This document shows positions 27,221 to 33,870 of a stretch of DNA of 64,000 nucleotides, piece after piece (positions within the stretch are counted from its first letter, which is position 1; the number at the start of each line of letters is the position of its first letter). A program made the position numbers and the translations under genes. Where the stretch lies: assembly GCF_040567655.1 (NCBI RefSeq), contig NZ_JBEXAC010000001.1, positions 3,286,001-3,350,000 on the forward strand. The letters are read 5' to 3'. The notes below the pieces were generated by a model that saw only the letters and a program-made list of their open reading frames with translations, did not search any database and was not told where the DNA came from. The DNA comes from Chitinophaga sp. H8. GTDB taxonomy: Bacteria; Bacteroidota; Bacteroidia; Chitinophagales; Chitinophagaceae.

Positions 27221-28033
27221 ATGGATTTACAACAACAAATACTGGCTGCCTGGAACGACCGCAAACTGTTGCAGGAAACGCAGTACACAGATGCGGTAAA
27301 GGCGGTCATTGAAGCAGTAGACAAAGGTAATTTAAGAGTGGCAGCGCCCACTGGTACCGGCTGGCAGGTAAATGAATGGGTAAAACAGGCTATCCTGATG
27401 TATTTTTCCATACAGCCTATGGAAACCATGGACCTCCCTCCATTTGAGTTCTACGATAAAATGAAGCTGAAAACTAATTATAAGGACCTTTGTGTACGTG
27501 TAGTACCGCATGCAGTAGCCCGCTATGGCGCTTATCTGGCCAAAGGCGTGATATTAATGCCTTCGTATGTAAACATTGGTGCTTATGTAGATGAAGGTAC
27601 CATGGTAGATACCTGGGCTACCGTAGGCTCCTGTGCACAAATTGGAAAAAATGTGCACCTGAGTGGTGGTGTAGGTATTGGTGGTGTACTGGAACCATTG
27701 CAAGCCAGTCCGGTAATTATTGAAGATGGTTGTTTTATTGGCTCCCGCTGTATTGTAGTAGAAGGAGTAAGAGTAGAAAAAGAAGCCGTATTGGGTGCAA
27801 ATGTGGTATTGACCCAATCTACCAAGATCATAGATGTAAGCGGCAGCACACCCGTAGAGTACAAAGGTTATGTACCTGCCCGCAGCGTGGTAATTCCAGG
27901 TACTTATACCAAAAAATTCCCTGCCGGAGAATATCAGGTATCCTGTGCCCTGATCATCGGACAAAGAAAAGCATCTACAGACCTTAAAACAAGTCTGAAT
28001 GACACTTTACGTGAGTTCAGCATATCTGTATAA
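27221..28033 (+). CDS. dapD: Tetrahydrodipicolinate N-succinyltransferase DapD
   Basis: A 270-residue left-handed beta-helix acyltransferase that succinylates tetrahydrodipicolinate in lysine and meso-diaminopimelate synthesis. After a helical N-terminal domain (KMKLKTNYK...VRVVPHAVARYGAYL) come hexapeptide repeats such as LMPSYVNIGAYVDEGTMVDTW and CAQIGKNVHLSGGVGIGGVLEP, then VIIEDGCFIGSRC and a final PAGEYQVSCALIIGQR. Succinyl specificity is inferred from length and family resemblance. TATGTTTG at 27199-27206 fits the -7 promoter consensus and would give a very short leader. Confidence 0.95.
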   Translation: MDLQQQILAAWNDRKLLQETQYTDAVKAVIEAVDKGNLRVAAPTGTGWQVNEWVKQAILMYFSIQPMETMDLPPFEFYDKMKLKTNYKDLCVRVVPHAVARYGAYLAKGVILMPSYVNIGAYVDEGTMVDTWATVGSCAQIGKNVHLSGGVGIGGVLEPLQASPVIIEDGCFIGSRCIVVEGVRVEKEAVLGANVVLTQSTKIIDVSGSTPVEYKGYVPARSVVIPGTYTKKFPAGEYQVSCALIIGQRKASTDLKTSLNDTLREFSISV

Positions 28034-28041
28034 ACACACTC

Positions 28042-28084
28042 ATGGTAGATAGTTAACGACGATAACACGTTGACTATCTACCAT
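28042..28084 (+). repeat. 17-bp inverted repeat downstream of dapD
   Basis: Arms ATGGTAGATAGTTAACG and CGTTGACTATCTACCAT pair over 17 bp (one G-T pair) around a 9-base loop. On the plus strand it is followed by an A-rich, not T-rich, stretch, so it is not a classical terminator for dapD. It may protect the 3' end of the transcript or bind a protein. Confidence 0.6.
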
Positions 28085-28120
28085 AAAATAAAAAAATCTC
28101 TCTTTTTTCTAAGTAGAAAA

Positions 28121-28151
28121 TTTGGAATTTTTAAAAAAGCACTTACATTTG
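28121..28151 (+). promoter_or_regulatory. Bacteroidota consensus promoter of tRNA-Leu
   Basis: TTTG at 28121-28124, a 19-bp spacer and TACATTTG at 28144-28151 match the Bacteroidota vegetative promoter exactly. Transcription would start near 28158, about 16 bases before the mature tRNA. Confidence 0.75.
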
Positions 28152-28173
28152 CACTCCCTAACACGGACATGAT

Positions 28174-28257
28174 GCCCAGATGGCGAAATTGGTAGACGCA
28201 CTGTGTTCAGGTCGCAGCGCCGGCAACGGTGTGCTGGTTCGAATCCAGTTCTGGGCA
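28174..28257 (+). tRNA. tRNA-Leu (anticodon CAG)
   Basis: An 84-base cloverleaf with the long variable arm of a class II tRNA. The acceptor stem pairs GCCCAGA with TCTGGGC and is followed by the discriminator A. The anticodon stem CTGTG/CGCAG carries loop TTCAGGT, giving anticodon CAG (decodes CUG). The T-arm loop is GTTCGAATC. The base sequence after the discriminator reads CCT, so the 3'-CCA is not encoded and must be added by the nucleotidyltransferase. A good promoter lies upstream and a terminator follows directly. Confidence 0.96.
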
Positions 28258-28261
28258 CCTG

Positions 28262-28297
28262 AAAAAAGGCTTGTAAGATTACTTACAAGCCTTTTTT
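28262..28297. terminator. Bidirectional terminator of tRNA-Leu and the AraC-type gene
   Basis: A perfect 16-bp stem (AAAAAAGGCTTGTAAG with its complement) around the loop ATTA, T-rich in both directions. It stands between convergent transcripts. Confidence 0.88.
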
Positions 28298-28347
28298 GTT
28301 TTACTATCTTTCCTGTTTCTATCCTTATTTCCTCTTACGAATTTGAC

Positions 28348-29208
28348 CTACTTCGCCGCATGCATGGACTGGTACTTTTTCGGCGTCAGGTTGGTAATAG
28401 ACTTAAATTGCTGGTTAAAATTAGACAGATTTTGAAAGCCGCTCTGGTAACAAACTTCTGCTACCGACATTTTTTCATTGATCAATAACTTGCAGGCATA
28501 CCCGATTTTCATTTCAATCACAAACTGGGTGTAGGGTTTGCGGGTGCGCCCCTTGAAATACCGACTAAATGCAGTTGGGCTCATATGGGCAACTGATGCT
28601 GCTTTGGATAAACTTACATCTTCCTGAAAATTATTCATGATATACTCATAGACCCGTTTCAATCTGTCTGAGTCTGTATAGTTAATCGAATTGGTAAACC
28701 CTTCAGAAGATAATACATCCAGGTTTTCATACTCAGAAAGTACTTTCAGAATAAGTAACAAATCCAATACGCGATCGACACCAGTTGTAGTTTCAATACG
28801 TTTCATCAACGTTGCCACCTGATCTGCAACAACACCTTCGATTTTGATCCCCCGCCTCGATCGCTCTAATAAGTTTTTTATTTTATGCATTTCAGGCAAG
28901 TCAAAAAACGGCGCTCCCAAAAAATTCTCAAGAAAATGAATTACCAGCGCCTCTGATTTCCCCTGAGCATTAGGCTCATCGTTACGCCAGGTATGTGGAA
29001 GATTTTTACCGATAAATACCAGGTCGCCAGCCTTGAACCGTTCTATATGATCCCCTACCATTCTGCTCCCGGTACTTTCTTCAATAAGTGTCAACTCATA
29101 TTCATCATGAAAATGCCAGATGCCTGGAAACCGGTCGGCATAACAATACCGGTTAATAGAAAAGGACGCCTTTTGAGGCACGTTCACCTTGATAAGAAGT
29201 GGCTGCAT
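28348..29208 (-). CDS. AraC-family regulator with cupin sensor domain
   Basis: A 286-residue transcription factor. The N-terminal cupin-like domain (about 15-100) includes WHFHDEYELTLIEESTGSRMVGDHI and GDLVFIGKNLPHTW, probably a small-ligand sensor. The C-terminal double helix-turn-helix (about 185-285) shows VSLSKAASVAHMSPTAFSRYFKGRT and VAEVCYQSGFQNLSNFNQQFKSITNLTPKKY. It lies at the 3' end of the rhamnose-type locus, 93 bp behind the transporter gene and in the same direction. It is the best candidate for local control of that locus by a sugar or sugar acid. RhaS/RhaR-like function is an inference from context; binding sites cannot be deduced. Confidence 0.9.
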   Translation of the reverse strand: MQPLLIKVNVPQKASFSINRYCYADRFPGIWHFHDEYELTLIEESTGSRMVGDHIERFKAGDLVFIGKNLPHTWRNDEPNAQGKSEALVIHFLENFLGAPFFDLPEMHKIKNLLERSRRGIKIEGVVADQVATLMKRIETTTGVDRVLDLLLILKVLSEYENLDVLSSEGFTNSINYTDSDRLKRVYEYIMNNFQEDVSLSKAASVAHMSPTAFSRYFKGRTRKPYTQFVIEMKIGYACKLLINEKMSVAEVCYQSGFQNLSNFNQQFKSITNLTPKKYQSMHAAK

Positions 29209-29301
29209 ACTGTAAATTAAATCCCAATATAAAGCAATAAATCAAAGTGAAAAAAAGCAGCCACAGGTTATAAAGTTAATCTGTCGCTTTCGGCTGACAT
29301 A

Positions 29302-30300
29302 TTATTTTTTTGCATAAACAATGAGGGCAAGGCCGATAAAATAAAATATAAACATTGCATATAATAATCTATTGGTCCCTGTCGGTGCTTGCCTGAATTC
29401 TTTCCATACAAACACACCCCATATAGCAGCAATCATGGCATTACCCTGGCCCAGGCCAAATGAAATAGCAAAACCTGCCTGTCCGGCGGAAAGGATACTG
29501 AATACCAGCCCTCCTCCCCATATCGCACCACCAAGTACCCCCATAAGATGATCCTTATATATACCTTTGAAATAACGGGCATAACCAACAGCGGTCCCCT
29601 TCACTGGCCGGCGCATCAGGATAGTATTTAAGAAAAAATTACTTAGCAACACCCCCAAGCTGAATAATACCGTAGCCGTATAAGGCCCCACTTTACCATC
29701 CTGCGGATGTGTAAAATCAGTATACATAGCTGCTGCAATAAAACGATAGAAAAAACCAAACAATATACCAGCAATGAGTGATAACAGGATTCCCTTAATA
29801 GAAAATTCATTTTTAGTATTAGACAGGCGTTTATAAGCGATTGCCGAAAGCACAATGGCTACCGTCACCATTAACACCCCTGCAAATAAGTAAGTAGTAT
29901 TACCCTGTGGCATTGCGATATAATTGGTAACCACCCCCAACACCAATCCAAAGCCCGCTCCCACCGGAAACGCCACCGACATACCCGCTACCGCTATTGC
30001 CGCTACAAACAAAATATTCGCTGCATTAAAAATAACACCTCCTGTAATGGCCGATAATATACTTTCTGTTGAAGCCTGTTTAATGTCTTCTGTAAAAGAT
30101 AAGCCACTGTCACCTATCGTCCCCAGTGTCAAAGCAAACAACAATGTCACCAAAACAATACCCAGCACATAGTCCCAATAAAATAATTCAAAACGCCAGC
30201 CATTACTAACGAGCTTTTGCATATTGGGCCAGCTTCCCCAACATATCATAGTTAAGACAGATAAAACAACAGCCAGGGAATAAGTATCTACTGTAAACAT
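29302..30300 (-). CDS. GRP/ureide-permease-like sugar or metabolite transporter (DMT superfamily)
   Basis: A 332-residue integral inner-membrane protein with about ten hydrophobic segments and no signal peptide. It has the early motif ICWGSWPNMQKL, the repeated glycine-rich helices AFPVGAGFGLVLGVVTNYIA and FAISFGLGQGNAMIAAIWGVFVWKEF and ends LALIVYAKK. These resemble the glucose/ribose porter and plant ureide-permease branches of the drug/metabolite superfamily, and also RhaT in overall layout. Inside a rhamnosidase locus it most likely imports the released monosaccharide, by proton or sodium symport. It follows the 2-hydroxyacid dehydrogenase gene by 39 bp. Confidence 0.8.
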   Translation of the reverse strand: MFTVDTYSLAVVLSVLTMICWGSWPNMQKLVSNGWRFELFYWDYVLGIVLVTLLFALTLGTIGDSGLSFTEDIKQASTESILSAITGGVIFNAANILFVAAIAVAGMSVAFPVGAGFGLVLGVVTNYIAMPQGNTTYLFAGVLMVTVAIVLSAIAYKRLSNTKNEFSIKGILLSLIAGILFGFFYRFIAAAMYTDFTHPQDGKVGPYTATVLFSLGVLLSNFFLNTILMRRPVKGTAVGYARYFKGIYKDHLMGVLGGAIWGGGLVFSILSAGQAGFAISFGLGQGNAMIAAIWGVFVWKEFRQAPTGTNRLLYAMFIFYFIGLALIVYAKK

Positions 30301-30339
30301 GACAACTAATTTTGGTTCGGTAATTTGGGTACCAACAGG

Positions 30340-31287
30340 CTATACTACCCTATTATTAACAACCCCACCAATCAACCCCCTCACCAATTCTTCTGCCGCC
30401 ATACGTTGAAGCGTAGGCACACTACGTTCACTGTACCAGGCCGTGTGAGAAGAGAGGATTACATTATCGCAATTACGCAAAGGGTGAGTAGCAGGCAGAG
30501 GTTCTTGCTCAAAAACATCCAGGCCGGCAGCCATACCCCCCTGCTGCAACCGCACCGCTAATGCCTCTGTGTCAATCAACCCGCCACGCGAAGTATTTAC
30601 GAGTATAGCGCCTTTTTTAAGGCGATTTAACACCGTTGCATTTATCAGATGATGTGTTTGAGGAGTAAGTGGCGAGTGAAGCGAAATAATATCTGCCGTT
30701 TCTATTACCTCATCAAAACCAGCATGCTGCACGCCCTGCGCCAACATCATTTCCGCCGGTACAAAGGGGTCAAAAGCCATCTTTTTAAAACCCAAAGCCA
30801 CTACTCTTTTTAAAACCTCACGGGCTATCCTGCCGAAGCCGATTGTTGCAAAACTCATTTCATAAAAAGGTAGCGCAGGCTGAGGAGGAATAATTTTCCA
30901 TTCTCCGCTTATAGTGCGCTGGTGCGTGGTAGTGAGCTGCCTGGCTAAAGCAAGTGCCAGGGCCACTGTATGGTCCGCTACTTCCGCGATACAGTAGTCA
31001 GGCACATTACATACCACAATCCCTCTCTTCTTAGCTGCTTCCAGGTCAATGTTATCTACACCAATACCATAACGTACGATTAAACGGCATTGCGGTAAGC
31101 CATCCATCACCTCAGCTGTAACCGGTGCCCACTGCACCAGTAGGGCCACGGCTCCGGCTCCATATTGCAACACATCTTCAGCTGTTTTGCATTGTGCTGT
31201 TTCCAGCAAAAAACCAGCAGCTGTAATTATTTCTCTCTCCTGGCTTACATTGTTAAAGCCATAATCTGTAATCAATACTTTCTGCAT
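30340..31287 (-). CDS. D-isomer-specific 2-hydroxyacid dehydrogenase (CtBP-like)
   Basis: A 315-residue NAD(P)-dependent dehydrogenase. The nucleotide-binding loop reads TIGFGRIAREVLKRVVALG, followed by FDPF; substrate and catalytic residues are Arg in LVNTSRGGLIDTEAL, Glu in DVFEQEPLP and His in LSSHTAWYSE. The HTAWYSE ending is the variant seen in CtBP-like members rather than the usual HIAG. Substrates of this family are 2-hydroxy or 2-keto acids. In the rhamnose-type locus it could act on a sugar acid or its keto form. It is probably cotranscribed with the zinc alcohol dehydrogenase, whose stop lies 9 bp upstream. Confidence 0.9.
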   Translation of the reverse strand: MQKVLITDYGFNNVSQEREIITAAGFLLETAQCKTAEDVLQYGAGAVALLVQWAPVTAEVMDGLPQCRLIVRYGIGVDNIDLEAAKKRGIVVCNVPDYCIAEVADHTVALALALARQLTTTHQRTISGEWKIIPPQPALPFYEMSFATIGFGRIAREVLKRVVALGFKKMAFDPFVPAEMMLAQGVQHAGFDEVIETADIISLHSPLTPQTHHLINATVLNRLKKGAILVNTSRGGLIDTEALAVRLQQGGMAAGLDVFEQEPLPATHPLRNCDNVILSSHTAWYSERSVPTLQRMAAEELVRGLIGGVVNNRVV

Positions 31288-31296
31288 ACAAACGTT

Positions 31297-32316
31297 TTAT
31301 TCAAATACTATCACTGATTTTATATGATTGTCCACCGCATCCATCATATCAAAAAAAGCCTCGCGGCCACGATCCAATGGATAATAATGCACCCATGAAC
31401 CCACATCCACCTTACCGGAAATGATCAAGGCCAGCGCCTCCTGCATATCGTTTTGTGTAGCTGCATAACTGCCCATCACAGCTTTTTCATTCAGGACAAT
31501 ATCATAACTCAGCAATGACTTGCTATTATTGTACAATCCTATCATCATTAATGTGCCTCCTGGTTTCACCATCTCCAGCCCCTGCTGGTTGGTTTGCGAA
31601 GCCCCCACGGCATCTATTACCAAATCAATGGGCGCACCACCAGTAATCTTTTTTATGGCAGCCACCAGCTCCTCAGTTCCGGGATTGACCACCCCTGCTA
31701 CCCCCATTCTTTTTGCCACCTCCAATCGTTCTTGTCTGATATCGACTACAATGCCGGCAACTCCACGCAATGCTTTAAACGCCTGTTGGGCAGTTAAGCC
31801 AATAGGGCCAGCACCAATTATCACAATATTCTTAAGCGGCAGGTGTTGTGTCAATCTCACCAGATGCACCCCATTAGCCAGTGGTTCTGTAATACATGCT
31901 AAACGGGGGGCCACTCCCACTGGCAAACTAAGCAGTACGGCAGCCGGTACATTTACATAGGCACCGAAAGCGCCATTACGGTGCATGCCAAAAACCTGGC
32001 GATGACTGCATAAATTCGTTTTGCCCTCTCTGCAACTTTCACAATTGCCGCAGGATATTACTGAATTGCTGACTACAGCATCACCGGCTTTCCAGTCTTT
32101 CACAGCCGTTCCCACTGTTTCAATTACACCGCAAAACTCATGACCCATAATAAGAGGAGGTACGCGCCGGAGACTTCTGGTTTTAAATGTCTCCAATTCA
32201 CTGCCGCAAATTCCGCAAGCTTTTACCTTTACCAACACTTCATCTGGCTGGCATTCCGGTACCGGTAAATCAGTCAATAACAACTCATCATGAGCTGGAT
32301 AATACAATGCTTTCAT
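31297..32316 (-). CDS. Zinc-dependent medium-chain alcohol/polyol dehydrogenase
   Basis: A 339-residue medium-chain dehydrogenase. The catalytic zinc ligands are Cys in KACGICGSELETF and His-Glu in GHEFCGVIETVG. The structural zinc site is CGNCESCREGKTNLC. The Rossmann loop is VIIGAGPIGLTAQQAF, followed by an acidic residue in VVDIRQERL, which favours NAD. Relatives act on sorbitol, threonine, galactitol phosphate and sugar acids. The ATG at 32316 is chosen over an upstream in-frame TTG (32373), since family members begin at MKALYY. In this cluster a role on a rhamnose-derived polyol, aldehyde or sugar acid is likely but unproven. Confidence 0.9.
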   Translation of the reverse strand: MKALYYPAHDELLLTDLPVPECQPDEVLVKVKACGICGSELETFKTRSLRRVPPLIMGHEFCGVIETVGTAVKDWKAGDAVVSNSVISCGNCESCREGKTNLCSHRQVFGMHRNGAFGAYVNVPAAVLLSLPVGVAPRLACITEPLANGVHLVRLTQHLPLKNIVIIGAGPIGLTAQQAFKALRGVAGIVVDIRQERLEVAKRMGVAGVVNPGTEELVAAIKKITGGAPIDLVIDAVGASQTNQQGLEMVKPGGTLMMIGLYNNSKSLLSYDIVLNEKAVMGSYAATQNDMQEALALIISGKVDVGSWVHYYPLDRGREAFFDMMDAVDNHIKSVIVFE

Positions 32317-32422
32317 GCTACTATTAATGGTATTTTCAGGCAATACAATCTCTGGCCCTCCAAAGGAGGGCAATGACGCCTCTTATGTTTTTAATCCGAT
32401 TTTTAGATTCCTGTTATCCCCT

Positions 32423-33052
32423 TTAGCTATCCACCCTGGCTATTGCTCTGATGGGTGAACCGTCCCTGCCTTTAAAATTCAGGGGAAAACCCATAAATGT
32501 AAATTGGTCGGGTACTTTATCCAGGTTAGCCAAACTTTCTACTACTACAATCTCCGCAGGTAAAAGAATGTGGTGCAGTTCGTACCAATCCTTACCAGGT
32601 GTGGGCATATCCATTCCAAGCAGCCTGATTTTTTTACTTACCAGGAATTTTGCTGCTTCTTGTGTTAAAGACGGGAAGTCTGAAAAAAAATAGTCTTTGC
32701 CAAAATGTTTATGCCAGCCGGTTTCAAATATTATTTTGGCCGCTGGCAATAGTTGTGCCTCATAAGGCATAAAATCTTCTACTGTAATCTCCTCATTGGC
32801 TTTTTTGGGAATTCTCAATAAATGAGTAGGTCCATAAAACCAATCCAGTGGCATTTGATCAATGGTTTTTCCATCATCCAGAAAATGATACATGGCATCC
32901 AGATGAGTACCCTGATGTGAACCAATAGATATTTGTGTAATGTTATATTTCAGTGTTTGGGTATTGCCATGCGGTATAATACTCAATTTGGGATCACTCG
33001 GAAAAGTTTGTTGTCCGTGTTCGAGTGGATGAGATAAATCAATCAATTGCAT
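32423..33052 (-). CDS. Cyclase-family hydrolase (kynurenine-formamidase-like)
   Basis: A 209-residue metal-dependent hydrolase of the cyclase family (kynurenine formamidase, isatin hydrolase). Signature parts are the opening IDLSHPLEHGQQTFPSDP, the metal-binding GSHQGTHLDAMYHFLDDGKTIDQ with His-x3-His-x-Asp, and RLLGMDMPTPGKDWYELHHILL with Asp and His further on. The ATG at 33052 is preferred over a longer reading that would overlap the SDR gene upstream. Known members open cyclic or N-formyl amide substrates. Lying among sugar oxidoreductases, it may open a lactone instead; that would be a new activity for the family and is a hypothesis. The gap to the SDR gene is 19 bp. Confidence 0.87.
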   Translation of the reverse strand: MQLIDLSHPLEHGQQTFPSDPKLSIIPHGNTQTLKYNITQISIGSHQGTHLDAMYHFLDDGKTIDQMPLDWFYGPTHLLRIPKKANEEITVEDFMPYEAQLLPAAKIIFETGWHKHFGKDYFFSDFPSLTQEAAKFLVSKKIRLLGMDMPTPGKDWYELHHILLPAEIVVVESLANLDKVPDQFTFMGFPLNFKGRDGSPIRAIARVDS

Positions 33053-33071
33053 ACAAAAATGTTTTTTGAGA

Positions 33072-33818
33072 TTATTTTGCCAGGTAACCACCATCTACCA
33101 GCAGATCACTCCCTGTAATAAAGGAAGCATCATCGCTGGCCAGGAATGCAGCAGCGGCAGCTACCTCTTCCACCCTGCCCTGCCGGTTGAGCAAATGCAT
33201 AGCAGCAGCCCGTTTATTTTCTTCTTCCACATCCAGACCGAGTTTTTCACAGGAGTTAATAAACGCCTGCGTATAAATATAACCTGGGCACAGTGTATTT
33301 ACTCTTATACCATCTGGCGCCAGATCCTGTGCCCAACATTTGGTTAGCCCCCTGATCGCAAACTTCGTAGCATTGTAGGTAGCAAAATTTGATTGCCCGA
33401 CAAAGCCACTTACCGACGAAAAATTAATGATACTGCCGCCACCGTTGCTACGCATCTGCGGCACAATGTATTTTGCCATTAGTGAGGTCCCTCCAATGTT
33501 TACAGCATTGATAGTGGCCCAATCAGCAGCAGTAGCTTCCACCCCTTTAAAAATAAAGCAGGCTGCTGTGTTTACCAGTATGTGTACATTACCCACCTGC
33601 GCTGCAATACCTTCACAAGCCTTTTCCACTGCCGCCTCATTGCTTATATCAAGCTGAACAAAGTGAGCATGGATTAGCCCAGCCTTTCCTTCCATGTCGG
33701 GTTGCAGATCTACCAATACCACGCGACACCCCTCTTCATGGAGGCGCTGAGCTGTTGCATACCCCAGATCTCCAAGGCCCCCTGTAATAACAGCAATTTT
33801 ATTTGTAAGTCCTTTCAT
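33072..33818 (-). CDS. SDR-family oxidoreductase (possible sugar dehydrogenase)
   Basis: A 248-residue classical short-chain dehydrogenase. The cofactor loop is ITGGLGDLGYATAQ, the acidic residue in RVVLVDLQ favours NAD, and the structural NNAG motif is replaced by NTAA. Ser lies in NFSSVSG and the catalytic Tyr-Lys in YNATKFA. The ending FITGSDLLVDGGY is standard. L-rhamnose and L-fucose dehydrogenases of the non-phosphorylative pathways belong to this family and would convert the sugar to its lactone. Such a role here fits the neighbourhood but is not proven by a specific motif. The rhamnosidase gene stop lies 52 bp upstream. Confidence 0.92.
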   Translation of the reverse strand: MKGLTNKIAVITGGLGDLGYATAQRLHEEGCRVVLVDLQPDMEGKAGLIHAHFVQLDISNEAAVEKACEGIAAQVGNVHILVNTAACFIFKGVEATAADWATINAVNIGGTSLMAKYIVPQMRSNGGGSIINFSSVSGFVGQSNFATYNATKFAIRGLTKCWAQDLAPDGIRVNTLCPGYIYTQAFINSCEKLGLDVEEENKRAAAMHLLNRQGRVEEVAAAAAFLASDDASFITGSDLLVDGGYLAK

Positions 33819-33870
33819 ATAGTTGCTATTTAAACCTCCAAATGGTGCAAACTCATTGGAATGCCGAATA

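Noticed and set aside
32317..32373. A longer N-terminus for the zinc alcohol dehydrogenase from a TTG codon
   Set aside because: Family members begin at the methionine encoded at 32316, and the additional residues have no homology-like pattern.
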